Assembly: GCA_016928955.1 (NCBI GenBank)
Contig: JAFGJV010000016.1
Span: 1 to 62,224 of the forward strand
Direction of reading: 5' to 3'
DNA from: Spirochaetales bacterium
GTDB taxonomy: Bacteria > Spirochaetota > Spirochaetia > Treponematales > UBA12059
Length of the DNA: 62,224 nucleotides
In this document: positions 51,977 to 60,165 of the stretch, piece after piece
Layout of the letters: the number at the start of each line of letters is the position of its first letter
Position numbering within the stretch: the stretch's first letter is position 1
Translations under genes and position numbers: made by a program
The notes under the pieces: generated by a model
What the model was told of the DNA's origin: nothing
Databases searched by the model: none
What the model saw: the letters and a program-made list of their open reading frames with translations, nothing else

Positions 51977-52978
51977 ATGCCCGCGGCGTGGACGGCCATC
52001 CTTCTCGCGCTCGCATTGTCCTTCCTGACTGGCTGCGCCATCCGGCCGGCCGCGACCCCGGACGCCGTGTTCCCCTTCATGGGCGCCCTGCGTAGGGCTG
52101 ATACGGGCAACGAGGCTTTCCCCCTGGCCGCCGATATCCGCCTCAGGGCGGTAGCCGCATTCCCAGGCGGCGTGTGGGCCTGGAGCCACGGCGACGCCAC
52201 GCTCCGGCTCTATGACGCGTCCGGCGACGAACGGCGCGCCTGGCCCCTGGACGCGGCCGCCGTGTGGCTGTCGCCGTCGCTCGCGCTGTCGCGCTCCGAG
52301 CTCTTTCAGGCGGGCGGCGGCTTTACCTATACCCTTCATTCGCTGGATTCAGTCAGCGGCCCGCGCCTAGCGGCGACGTGGACCCTGGACTCTTTTCCGT
52401 CGGACGTGGCGTTCACGAGGGACGGGGTCCTGCTCGCCGGCGCCGACATCCGCGACAGCTTGTTAACCCTGCGTTATATGTCCGCCCAGGCTGAACCCGT
52501 GGTGGTGGCGGAACTACCCAAGCGCGATGACTTCCTCCGCGTGATAGCAGGTCCTTCCGGCCTCCTGCTCTTCGGCAGTGCCAGGGAGCGAGCGGCGCGG
52601 GAACTGGAGCTTCATGTAGTCGCCTGGGACGGCGCGGGTCAGCCGCCGGAGAGGGCCTTCCGCACGCTGGCCCTGGACGGCCTGCCGGACGGCGCCCTGT
52701 GCTGGTATGGATCGGGCTTTTTCTTTGGCGGCCGCTACTGGCTGCCGCTGGCCATGGCCAACGGCGACGCGGTCCTTGCCGGCATCTCGGTGGACGGGGA
52801 CCGGGCCTTCGTGGACGGCCTGGCGGCAGGGACAGGCGGCGTGTACGCCCCCCTGGGCCCGGCGGCGGACGGCTCGAGTTTCAGGTACCTGGCCTACGAC
52901 CACGAACGCGAGCCCGGCGTCTACCGCCTGGCCGAGTTTGACGGGCTATCCGTCAGCCTGTCCGAGCCCCTGCGCTGA
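51977..52978 (+). CDS. Lipoprotein with beta-propeller-like repeats
   Basis: 333 aa from this ATG. MPAAWTAILLALALSFLTGC is a compact lipoprotein signal ending in LTGC. The mature part repeats beta segments with WSHGDATLRLYDASGDERR and WYGSGFFFGGRYWLPL, suggesting a WD/PQQ-like propeller. No catalytic motif is seen. An alternative TTG start at 51938 overlaps the upstream stop (TTGA) and would add 13 hydrophilic residues; the signal peptide favours 51977. Probably co-transcribed with the permuted-papain lipoprotein. Confidence 0.65.
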   Translation: MPAAWTAILLALALSFLTGCAIRPAATPDAVFPFMGALRRADTGNEAFPLAADIRLRAVAAFPGGVWAWSHGDATLRLYDASGDERRAWPLDAAAVWLSPSLALSRSELFQAGGGFTYTLHSLDSVSGPRLAATWTLDSFPSDVAFTRDGVLLAGADIRDSLLTLRYMSAQAEPVVVAELPKRDDFLRVIAGPSGLLLFGSARERAARELELHVVAWDGAGQPPERAFRTLALDGLPDGALCWYGSGFFFGGRYWLPLAMANGDAVLAGISVDGDRAFVDGLAAGTGGVYAPLGPAADGSSFRYLAYDHEREPGVYRLAEFDGLSVSLSEPLR

Positions 52979-53018
52979 GCGTCGTGCGGAACAACAACGG
53001 AAAGTGTATAATAATCGA

Positions 53019-53237
53019 GGCTCCGTCAAAAGTCGGACGAGTTTTGACGGAGCTGAATATTGGTATGTGATGTGCGTAGCGGTTGAGAAAAACGCAAACA
53101 ACCGCGAGCAATCGCAAAGCCAATTTCAGAAGTAACAGACTTTTGGGAACCTTCAAAAACCCAATGGTTATTAGAGGTTCCCTGCGTTTTCGGCCGAAAA
53201 CGCTAGGTTTTTTAAGGCTCCCTTTTGAAATTGGCTC
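53019..53237. repeat. Three-hairpin intergenic element, copy 2 (interrupted)
   Basis: Reverse-oriented relative of positions 1-131. Its hairpins are CTCCGTCAAAA/TTTTGACGGAG, GCGGTTG/CAACCGC and ATTTCAGAAG/CTTTTGAAAT. The last arm is split by the 76-bp element at 53146-53221. The 289 bp between the two lipoprotein genes contain only this structure and no gene. Confidence 0.75.
53146..53221. mobile_element. 76-bp MITE-like insertion with 6-bp target duplication
   Basis: The element runs from GGAACCTTCAAAAACC to TTTTTTAAGGCTCC and contains GCGTTTTCGGCCGAAAACGC. It is flanked by CTTTTG at 53140-53145 and again at 53222-53227. Removing it and one CTTTTG restores the hairpin arm seen intact at the start of the window. 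It encodes no protein, so it would have to be moved by an enzyme encoded elsewhere. Confidence 0.7.
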
Positions 53238-53267
53238 AATCAGAAACATGAATCCCGGAGGATGTGT

Positions 53268-54644
53268 ATGAAAGCTTCCATCGTTCTGGCCTTGTCGGCC
53301 CTGCTCCTGGCCGGTTGCGCCACCACCTTTGTCGTCCCTGAGATGGATGTCGGGCTGGGGGACATGCCCGCCGATCCCGCCACCTTTATCGAGCTCGATT
53401 CGGGCATCGTGCTCCACCAGATGGACGGGGAAGCCGTCAATAAGTCGGGGCCGCTACGGATCCATTGCACGCCAGGGCCGCACGAGCTCATGGTGTCATA
53501 TCACGCCGAGTGGGTCGTGAATGGTGTACGGTACACAAGGAGTTCCGGCGGGGCCCTGCCGCTGACGGTGAACGTAAACGAGAAGAAACCGAGATTCGTA
53601 TTGGATATGTCGACGCTAAGCGCTCTTTTTGAACCACAATCCCTGCGGTACAATCCGGCAGACTACGGGCAGAAGAAGCGTGAGTCAGGTGTTTTTTCAC
53701 CAAGCGATGATTCGCCTGTTGCCATGCTCAATGGGGAAACCGTCTTATACGGAAAGGGCAGTTCCGTCTATCTGTATTGGGACGCTGTCGAGGAAGGTGC
53801 CGGCGGCTCATCCAAGATCTATGACTTTGACCAGGGCACAGTAATCGCTTTGTCAAGCGATGGCGACCGCGCTTGGGCTCTGTGTTCCGATGGTACGTTG
53901 GCGCTCCTCGACCCCACCGACAGAACCCTTCAGTCTAGCGTTTCTTTGGGCAAGGAGCTTGCGGCGGCCGATATTGCGGACGGCATCGTATATGCCAGCG
54001 TCTCCGAAGGCGGTTTGGCCGCCTGGTCCCTGGATGGTAGACCGATGGGGAATTGGGCCGCGAATGGCATTTTCGACGAGGTGGTCGTGAGGGGCGGTTT
54101 TCTATCAGCCGAGCGCAAGGATCATGTGGCTGTGGTCGAGATAGAAACCGGGAAGCTTACGGAGTTTGCTTTCGACAAGGGTAGGGCCGTTCGCGACGCT
54201 AGGGTGGATGCGATAGGTCGCCAGATGGTCGTCTTGTTCGAATCCCAGAAATTCGCTGTCTACGATCTTGTCGATGGAACCGAGTACCCTTCGGTTCTGC
54301 GACGCTTGCCCGTGTGGATGGAGAAACCCGCACACTTTGATATTTCCCCTGATGGTACGGAACTTGTTGTCATGACGGAGATGATCATGGTAACAGGTCT
54401 GTATACCTGTTGGGTGGTCTTATATGAGTTAGGCGATGATCCTGTGGAGCGGTCGGTGGTCGGACCCGGGAAGTATCGAGCTAATGAATCCTGGCTATTC
54501 CAGGGTGCCTATCCACGCTCAGTCACCTTCGACGACCGGCTCGAGAGGATTATGGCGATTGGGTCTGCCGGTGTCGGTCCGGCATATTTTTTGTTACGGG
54601 GAACGTATTTCGTAAAATCTGATACCATTCAGGTGTCGGAATGA
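53268..54644 (+). CDS. Lipoprotein with propeller-like repeats, atypical composition
   Basis: 458 aa. MKASIVLALSALLLAGC is a clear lipoprotein signal. After a beta-sandwich-like section (GPHELMVSYHAEWVV, around 70-110) the rest shows repeated four-strand units with D-G turns (SSDGDRAWALCSDGTLALLDP, ISPDGTELVVM), as in WD40/PQQ-like propellers. No enzyme motif. The coding is visibly less GC-rich than neighbouring genes, with many T/A third positions, so it may have been acquired. The ATG at 53268 is preferred over 53262 because GGAGG is then 7 nt upstream. Confidence 0.7.
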   Translation: MKASIVLALSALLLAGCATTFVVPEMDVGLGDMPADPATFIELDSGIVLHQMDGEAVNKSGPLRIHCTPGPHELMVSYHAEWVVNGVRYTRSSGGALPLTVNVNEKKPRFVLDMSTLSALFEPQSLRYNPADYGQKKRESGVFSPSDDSPVAMLNGETVLYGKGSSVYLYWDAVEEGAGGSSKIYDFDQGTVIALSSDGDRAWALCSDGTLALLDPTDRTLQSSVSLGKELAAADIADGIVYASVSEGGLAAWSLDGRPMGNWAANGIFDEVVVRGGFLSAERKDHVAVVEIETGKLTEFAFDKGRAVRDARVDAIGRQMVVLFESQKFAVYDLVDGTEYPSVLRRLPVWMEKPAHFDISPDGTELVVMTEMIMVTGLYTCWVVLYELGDDPVERSVVGPGKYRANESWLFQGAYPRSVTFDDRLERIMAIGSAGVGPAYFLLRGTYFVKSDTIQVSE

Positions 54645-54694
54645 GGATTGTCCCAAAAGCAAGATAGGTAACCCGTGTGCGCAAGGAGGCTTCC

Positions 54695-54883
54695 ATGTCC
54701 GAACGGACCATTGTCACCCAGCATGCCGCCACCAGCGGTTTCTACGGCCTTGGCTTCATAGCCGCGGCCGTGTATTTCATCGGCCACGCCGCCAGCTTTG
54801 GGGCCGGCGTCGTGGGTTTTCTCAAGGCCATCGTGTGGCCGGCTTTCGTTGTGTACAAGCTGATGGAGCATCTGGGCATGTAG
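54695..54883 (+). CDS. Small membrane protein, function unknown
   Basis: 62 aa. A first helix (FYGLGFIAAAVYFIGHAASF, about 16-35) and a second (VVGFLKAIVWPAFVVYKLMEHL, about 38-60) form a hairpin typical of small conserved membrane proteins. AAGGAGG lies 7 nt before the ATG, which supports real translation. An in-frame GTG at 54677 would add six residues. A GC-rich stem follows at 54894. Confidence 0.7.
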   Translation: MSERTIVTQHAATSGFYGLGFIAAAVYFIGHAASFGAGVVGFLKAIVWPAFVVYKLMEHLGM

Positions 54884-54893
54884 CCTGGGCACC

Positions 54894-54919
54894 GCTCCCC
54901 GCCCGAGCAGGCGGGGAGC
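54894..54919. terminator. Hairpin between convergent genes
   Basis: GCTCCCCGCC-CGAGCA-GGCGGGGAGC is a perfect 10-bp stem between two convergent genes. It lacks a T run on either side, so it may be a weak terminator. Confidence 0.5.
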
Positions 54920-54930
54920 GCGTTCTGGCC

Positions 54931-55341
54931 TCAGCCTTCAAAAACAAACTCTGTTGCCATGTCGGCGACCTTGGACAGGGTTTGGTAGATCGAACAATAT
55001 TTTCCCGCAAGTTCCGCCGCGTCCCTGAAGCCTTTTTCAGCGTTCGCGTCGCGCTGTCCCGACCCGCGCACGGTAACCCGGAGCTTGACCCAGGACAGGG
55101 TTGCTGGTATCTCGCTCTGCTTTTCTCCGCTGACCGCTATGCTGGCCGACGAAAAGGACAGCCGCTTTTTGTCGGCAATATCCAGGAAGTTTGCATAGTA
55201 GCACGACGCCAGCGCGCCCAGTAGCATGTCGTACGGCTCCAGCCGGCCGTCGCCCGTGCCAATAGGAACGGCGGCGAGAGGCGTGGCGAGCGTTCCCCTG
55301 AACTCGCGTTCAAAGTCCGCTGTGATTGAAAGCACTGCCAA
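54931..55341 (-). CDS. OsmC/Ohr-family peroxiredoxin-like protein
   Basis: 136 aa of the OsmC family, small thiol proteins that reduce organic hydroperoxides or act in stress defence. The two redox cysteines are in LGALASCYYANFLD (about residue 47) and GKYCSIYQTLSKVA (about 115), the spacing of the family. The substrate-side Arg/Glu region is at the N-terminus. Fits oxygen exposure defence in an anaerobe. It is convergent with the small membrane protein. Confidence 0.85.
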   Translation of the reverse strand: MAVLSITADFEREFRGTLATPLAAVPIGTGDGRLEPYDMLLGALASCYYANFLDIADKKRLSFSSASIAVSGEKQSEIPATLSWVKLRVTVRGSGQRDANAEKGFRDAAELAGKYCSIYQTLSKVADMATEFVFEG

Positions 55342-55375
55342 TGAAGTCTCCCTTCCAGAGTTGCCAGGCGACGCG

Positions 55376-55996
55376 TCATTCCAGATCGCCGTTCAGAATG
55401 GCGTAGTGGTCGTGGTCTTCCCAGCGGCCGTTGATCTTGAGGTAGCGAGCGCTTGCTCCTTCCCGCGTGAAGCCGGCGCGGACCGCGACGCGCGCGGACG
55501 CTTCGTTTGCGGGCATGATGTTGGCCTCTATGCGGTGGAGCTTAAGGCTCCCGAAGGCGACGCGCACGAAGGCGGCCAGGGCCTCGGTCATGTACCCCCG
55601 ACCCGTGTGGCGGCGGCCGAGCTTGTAGCCCAGGTAGCATGACTGGAAGGGGCCGCGGACGATGGCGCTGAGCGAGAGGTCACCCAGGAGTTCCCCAGTG
55701 CCCTTGGCCACGATCAGGGCGGCCAGGGCGCTTCCCGAGCGGGTGTCGCGCGCGGTCTGGGCGAGCCTCTGCCTGACGGCCGACCGGCCGAAATAGTCGT
55801 CGCCGCGGAGCGGTTCCCAGGGCTCGAAAAAGCCGCGGTTTTCCAGGAGGAAGGCCCGCACCACACCGGCGTCTGCCCGGCTTGGACGCACCAGGAGCAG
55901 GCGCCCTGTTTCCGCTATGATGCGGGTGCCCGGCCGCCGTACGCGCGTGAGATCGGCATTTTTAGGCGACGACAAATGACCGTGCGAGCCTGTCAT
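55376..55996 (-). CDS. GNAT acetyltransferase, RimJ/RimL type
   Basis: 206 aa. The GNAT core begins at about residue 28 (ETGRLLLVRPSRADAGVVRAFL). The acetyl-CoA loop is LGRRHTGRGYMTEALAAF, and the C-terminal segments LHRIEANIMPANEASARVAVRAGF and YLKINGRWEDHDHYAIL are typical of the RimJ/RimL branch, which acetylates protein or small-molecule amines. The acceptor is unknown. It lies just after the nitroreductase gene on the same strand, 4 bp away. Confidence 0.88.
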   Translation of the reverse strand: MTGSHGHLSSPKNADLTRVRRPGTRIIAETGRLLLVRPSRADAGVVRAFLLENRGFFEPWEPLRGDDYFGRSAVRQRLAQTARDTRSGSALAALIVAKGTGELLGDLSLSAIVRGPFQSCYLGYKLGRRHTGRGYMTEALAAFVRVAFGSLKLHRIEANIMPANEASARVAVRAGFTREGASARYLKINGRWEDHDHYAILNGDLE

Positions 55997-56000
55997 GCCG

Positions 56001-56741
56001 TCACTCCATGAACGGCCGCAGGTAGGCTGCCGCCGACCGGTTCATCTCGCGGGCAAAGTCCGACTCGTATTTGCGCTCGCAGAAGGCGCGCATCCAGCCG
56101 TCGTAGTCAAAGCTAGCCGCGGCTCCCGATTCCCGCGCCACGATCGATGCCCGCAGTTCGCGGCCTTGCCGCCTCCGGTAGCGATCCACGCTGACAAGGT
56201 CCCCTCGGGCGGGGCGCGGCGGCTTGGGCCGCTTAAGCTGATGCTCGGTCGGCCAGCCCATGACCAGCATGGCCGCCGGAACGGTATAGTCGTCCAGGTT
56301 GAGAAGGGCCGCCACGCGTTCGCGGTTCTCCAGTATGTCCCCTATGTAGCAGGAGCCCAGTCCCAGGGAGTGGGCGGCGACCACCGCGTTCTGCGCCGCC
56401 ACGAGCGCGTCGGCATAGGCTATTAGCAAATCGCCCGGTCCCGGCGCGCGGGGCTTGAGGCCGGCTTCCTGGTACGCGCCGAGCCAGCGGCGGCAGTCGG
56501 CCAGGAACACCCACAGCACGGGCGCCGTGGCTATGAAGGGCTGGTGGTCGCACAGCTCGGCCAGTTCGTCCTTGACCGCCTGATCGCGCACGTCGATTAT
56601 AGCGTACAGGTTCTGGTTGCCCGCGCTCGGCGCCTGGATGGCAGCGTCGATGATTTCGTTCCGAGTGGCATCGTCCACCGGCCTGTCCAGGAACACGCGG
56701 ACGGATTTTCTCTCCCACAGCTGGGCAAGGGTCGGATTCAT
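56001..56741 (-). CDS. NfsA/FRP-type nitroreductase
   Basis: Flavin-dependent NADPH oxidoreductase (246 aa). The N-terminus (LWERKSVRVFLDRPVDDATRNEI, in two pieces) and QAPSAGNQNLYAIIDV are the FMN-binding marks. GLGSCYIGDILENRE and PAAMLVMGWPTEHQ are typical of the NfsA/FRP group of homodimeric reductases of nitro compounds and flavins. The physiological substrate is unknown. GGAGGCGCC precedes the ATG. Likely transcribed with the GNAT gene that follows. Confidence 0.9.
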   Translation of the reverse strand: MNPTLAQLWERKSVRVFLDRPVDDATRNEIIDAAIQAPSAGNQNLYAIIDVRDQAVKDELAELCDHQPFIATAPVLWVFLADCRRWLGAYQEAGLKPRAPGPGDLLIAYADALVAAQNAVVAAHSLGLGSCYIGDILENRERVAALLNLDDYTVPAAMLVMGWPTEHQLKRPKPPRPARGDLVSVDRYRRRQGRELRASIVARESGAAASFDYDGWMRAFCERKYESDFAREMNRSAAAYLRPFME

Positions 56742-56808
56742 GGCGCCTCCCTTTAGCGAGGAAGGTAGCAGAACGCTCGCCGGCGCGCAAGGCGGAGCGC
56801 TTGCCCAC

Positions 56809-58446
56809 TCATGAAACGCCGGAGCCTTTGAAGCACTCGCTCGATTTCATAGCGGACCATGGCCCCCGGGTGGCGACCTTTCCATCCTTCATCAGGATGA
56901 CCTCGTCGTACAGCTCCAGGTGCTCGTTCAGTTTGTGTGTAACGGAGATAACCGTCTTCTCCGGGTCCTTGAGGACCAATTCATGTACCCGATCGTGGGT
57001 CGAAGGGTCCATCGCCGCGAAGGACTCGTCCAACAGCACGACGTCGGTGTCGGCGAGCATCGCCCGCGCTATGGATACAAGCTGTTTTTCCCCGCCGCTT
57101 AGGTCCTGGCAGTTTTCACTTTCCGAGATAGTCTTCATTTTCCTCGTACCAGCCGACTTTTCGAGGCCGTCTAGGTTTCTGTGCGGTAGGGCCGAAAACA
57201 CGGTGACGCATTCATTGAAGGCGGATGCGAACATGTGGTCGTGCTGGTCGACATTCCAGACGACCTTGGACGTGTCGATGTTCGTAATAGGAACGCCGTC
57301 CAAAAGGATCTCGCCCGACGCCGCTTCGACATACTTCATGATCAGGTTGAGAATGGTCGATTTCCCGGATCCGTTGTGGCCTATCAGCGCGTACTTTTTC
57401 CCTTTTTCGAACCTGAGGCTGACCGGGCCAAGCGAGAAGTCATCAAAAGACGCGGATGCACCGCGAAGTTCAATAGCCTCGTTGAGATGAGAGGCTACCG
57501 GCAGGACTGGCGTTTTTTCGGGAGTGAGAAAGTCCATTACTTTCTTTTTTATGTCAGTCGTGGATCGTATCGAGCTTACATATATCGTGATGTCCCGAAC
57601 CGGATCGATGAAGCTTTCGATGTATCCTAGGGTCCCGACGCCCGCGCCGATGCTTATTTCTTTCAGGTACATCATCACTCCGACAAGGATGAACGACAGT
57701 ATGTTTAGGGAATACAAAAAGCAGCCATTAAAAATGTACATTAACACTTTGAGTTTCCCGTACCAGAACCGTTTTTTCAGAGTCTCTGAAAGCTCCCGCT
57801 CGTGTGCCGCTAGAAACGCATCGCGGGTCGCGCTCGTGATCAGCTTAAATCCTTCAAGCAAATCCTTCATGAGGGATATGTAGCCGCCTTTTTTATCAAG
57901 GAAGATTTTTCGGCGCCTTGACACCGGTTTTGTCAATACTTTGGGCGCAATGAGCGCGGTGATTACGGAGACCGGCACAATCACAGCGCCGATTCTCCAG
58001 TCGATGAAGATAAAAAGGACAATGGCGTATACGGTAAACGACATTGTCGATTTAAATATTTCTACGATCGGCGTCAGATAATCCATCTCGAGCTCTTGGA
58101 TTTCGTTGCCCTGCATCGCGATGTATTCTCCGACGTCGGTCTTCCTGAAACGGCTGTAACTGTATGCGCTGACGGCAGCGAAGAAGTCGCGTTTCACCGA
58201 GCCCTCGAATACGATGGCCATTTTCCAGCTGAAATATTGATCGATATAGGTGAAGACAAGGCTTCCGAGAATGCATCCCGAGTATCCTACGCAAAGCCGG
58301 ATGATTGCGGCTACATCGCCCGACGGTGCTGTGTCAAACATCAGCTTAACAAAATACGGCATGAACGCTAGCGAAAGGTTAGAAAGGGCCGAGAAGATTA
58401 TCTGAAGGATAATCAGTCCTAGGACAGCTTTGATGTACTTTTCCAT
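56809..58446 (-). CDS. ABC-type exporter, membrane plus ATPase in one chain
   Basis: 545 aa half-transporter. Six membrane helices occupy residues 1-300 (the first is LGLIILQIIFSALSNLSLAF). The ATPase has Walker A GHNGSGKST, a Q-loop region VDQHDHMF, signature LSGGEKQL, Walker B DVVLLDES and switch His in ISVTHKL. The Walker B Glu is retained, so it should hydrolyse ATP. The substrate could be lipid, peptide or drug. Codons are richer in A/T than in the neighbouring housekeeping genes, and the gene is bordered by palindromic elements, suggesting acquisition. GAGGAA lies before the ATG; an in-frame start at 58485 lacks such a site. Confidence 0.85.
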   Translation of the reverse strand: MEKYIKAVLGLIILQIIFSALSNLSLAFMPYFVKLMFDTAPSGDVAAIIRLCVGYSGCILGSLVFTYIDQYFSWKMAIVFEGSVKRDFFAAVSAYSYSRFRKTDVGEYIAMQGNEIQELEMDYLTPIVEIFKSTMSFTVYAIVLFIFIDWRIGAVIVPVSVITALIAPKVLTKPVSRRRKIFLDKKGGYISLMKDLLEGFKLITSATRDAFLAAHERELSETLKKRFWYGKLKVLMYIFNGCFLYSLNILSFILVGVMMYLKEISIGAGVGTLGYIESFIDPVRDITIYVSSIRSTTDIKKKVMDFLTPEKTPVLPVASHLNEAIELRGASASFDDFSLGPVSLRFEKGKKYALIGHNGSGKSTILNLIMKYVEAASGEILLDGVPITNIDTSKVVWNVDQHDHMFASAFNECVTVFSALPHRNLDGLEKSAGTRKMKTISESENCQDLSGGEKQLVSIARAMLADTDVVLLDESFAAMDPSTHDRVHELVLKDPEKTVISVTHKLNEHLELYDEVILMKDGKVATRGPWSAMKSSECFKGSGVS

Positions 58447-58492
58447 AGATGTTCCTCTGGATACATTTTGCCTGCGATTGTGCATCTGCTAT

Positions 58493-58550
58493 AGGGAGCC
58501 TCTAATAACTTCAGTTTTTTAGGTTCCCTTTAGGTTATTAGAGGCTACCT
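58493..58550. repeat. Palindromic element pair (CTCTAATAAC variant)
   Basis: AGGGAGCCTCTAATAACTTCAG and GTTTTTTAGGTTCCC form one hairpin, followed by a GGTTATTAGAGGCTACC half. It is a variant with ATAAC instead of AAAAC. Confidence 0.65.
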
Positions 58551-58658
58551 CTTGTCTATAATCCGGGCGAACGAGCGCCATTCATCCTGTGAAAGCGCCT
58601 GGACGACGTATTCTACCAATTTTACACTGTTTTTGCGGTTTGTCAGGATTATCCTTGT
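58545..58658 (-). pseudogene. Possible C-terminal coding fragment
   Basis: On the minus strand a frame ending at the TAG (58545-58547) reads TNRKNSVKLVEYVVQALSQD, then EWRSFARIIDKR, a protein-like C-terminus. No start or upstream body of the gene is seen. The stop lies inside a palindromic element. It may be the end of a gene destroyed by rearrangement; I cannot identify the family. Confidence 0.3.
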
Positions 58659-58742
58659 GGTTTGTTTGTGGCACCGGGATGTAGCGCCTCAGGGATGGCA
58701 CAAACATATCGTAGATATGCGGCTGAGGGAGTGAGTCGCGGT

Positions 58743-58844
58743 ATGGGAAAGACCTGGAATACTCTTGTGTTTTTGATGCTCGCGATATCTGTTGCCGCCC
58801 AGAAGCCTGTAGTCTACGAACTGCGGGCTTGCAGTGGGGTGTGA
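58743..58844 (+). pseudogene. Signal-peptide-like gene fragment
   Basis: An ATG frame of 33 codons reads MGKTWNTLVFLMLAISVAAQ followed by a short tail and TGA. It resembles the start of an exported protein whose body is gone. GAGGGAG lies upstream. The 596-bp stretch 58447-59042 holds only this, the minus-strand fragment, two palindromic elements and a promoter. Confidence 0.3.
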
Positions 58845-58925
58845 GTCCCGGCAGACGGCGCCGCGGCGGCCGGTGCGCGTTGGTGGCAAGCGTGCACGTA
58901 CCCGGCGGCCTGTCCGCGCCTTAAA

Positions 58926-58989
58926 GCCTTGTGTTTTCTGCAGAAAACGCGGGGAACCTCTGATAACCATGGGGTTTTTTGAGGTTCCC
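58926..58989. repeat. Two-module palindromic element
   Basis: GTGTTTTCTGCAGAAAACGC is followed by GGGGAACCTCTGATAACC and GGTTTTTTGAGGTTCCC. It has the same modules as the 53.15-kb and 62.1-kb copies but in the opposite order, as expected for the reverse orientation. Confidence 0.65.
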
Positions 58990-59007
58990 AAAAAACAAAT
59001 TGCCGTG

Positions 59008-59036
59008 TTGCGCGATACGGCAGTTCGCTTGATACT
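59008..59036 (+). promoter_or_regulatory. Promoter ending 6 nt before a start codon
   Basis: TTGCGC (59008-59013), 17 nt and GATACT (59031-59036) are followed by TGCGCC and the ATG at 59043. Confidence 0.55.
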
Positions 59037-59042
59037 TGCGCC

Positions 59043-60059
59043 ATGGAAACGTTGACGGTTTTTCCCTCCCTAAGCGGAGCGGTGATGCGCACGGCTCAAG
59101 GCCCTGAGGACGGTACTGGCTTTGCGGACATCCACCAAGCGCGCGCAGATCTGGACGGCGTGGACCCGAGCGACTCGTACGAGATGGCAGGGCCGGCTTC
59201 GGAGTTCATAGAGGCCCTCGTGTCAGCCAAGGCGGCGGGCAACCTGGCCAGGCGGCCGGTCATAGAAATCGACGGCCGCATAGCCGCCTATGGTAAGATA
59301 GAGGAATGGTCCGAGGCCGACGGAACGGCGGTGTACCTGCTCATGGGCTGGACCCATCCGGACTATCGCGGCAGGGGCTACGGTTCGGCGCTGCTTGGCT
59401 GGATGGAAGCCGAGGCGGCGGCCTTGGCCGGTCGCGACCACCCCGGCTCAAAGCGCGAGTACGCGGCCAACGCGTCGTCCACGGAAACAGGCGCAACCCG
59501 GCTCCTGGCCAAACACGGCTATGCCGCGGAGTTCACGGTGGCCGAGCTCCGGCTCAACCTGGCGGCCTACGAGCGGATACGCCCTGCGCTTCCCGGCGTG
59601 CCCCAGGGCCTCAGTGCCACTCGTCCAGCCCCCGGGGACCTTGCCGAACTGGCCCGGGCGGTACATGACTCCTTCGTGAAGGAATACGATGGCGGCCGCT
59701 TTGACGAAAGTCCCGATCCGGATGAGTACGCCGAGGAGCTGGAAGGCAAGGACAGCCGGCACTGGCTTGTGGCCAGGGAAGCTGGCCGCATCGTCGCGGT
59801 GGCCCTCTTTGATACCCGGGATACCGTCCGCGGCAAGGTGGCCGAGCTATCCGAGGTGGCCGTCCTGCCGTCGCACCGCAAGCGGGGACTGGCTTCCGCC
59901 CTGATCGCCCAGGCCCTGGACGGAGTGCTTGCCGAGGGCGTCCGGGAAGTGCGCGTGTACACTGTGGAGCAGTTCAAGACTCGGGCCGTGGACCTGTACC
60001 AGCGACTGGGCTTTGAGCGCTACAAGGATTTTCCGCGATACAGGAAGGCGATGCTATAG
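59043..60059 (+). CDS. Tandem GNAT acetyltransferase
   Basis: 338 aa with two GNAT domains in one chain, the layout of mycothiol-synthase-like and some aminoglycoside acetyltransferases. The first acetyl-CoA loop is HPDYRGRGYGSALLGWM (about 103-119), with EYAANASSTETGATRLL as its continuation. The second is LPSHRKRGLASALIAQAL (about 277-294), followed by EVRVYTVEQFKTRAVDLY and a QRLGFERYKD-type end. The amine acceptor is unknown. No ribosome site precedes the ATG; a promoter -10 box is 6 nt away, so the transcript may start at the ATG. It is flanked upstream by a palindromic element. Confidence 0.85.
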   Translation: METLTVFPSLSGAVMRTAQGPEDGTGFADIHQARADLDGVDPSDSYEMAGPASEFIEALVSAKAAGNLARRPVIEIDGRIAAYGKIEEWSEADGTAVYLLMGWTHPDYRGRGYGSALLGWMEAEAAALAGRDHPGSKREYAANASSTETGATRLLAKHGYAAEFTVAELRLNLAAYERIRPALPGVPQGLSATRPAPGDLAELARAVHDSFVKEYDGGRFDESPDPDEYAEELEGKDSRHWLVAREAGRIVAVALFDTRDTVRGKVAELSEVAVLPSHRKRGLASALIAQALDGVLAEGVREVRVYTVEQFKTRAVDLYQRLGFERYKDFPRYRKAML

Positions 60060-60165
60060 CGCCTTTCGTTCGCCGGTTCTTTTCCCTGCGGCAGAGCTGT
60101 GCGCGGTATATACTTCTGGTTTGGGATTTTGGGCACGCCGCCGAAATCCCGAAAGGAGTATATGC

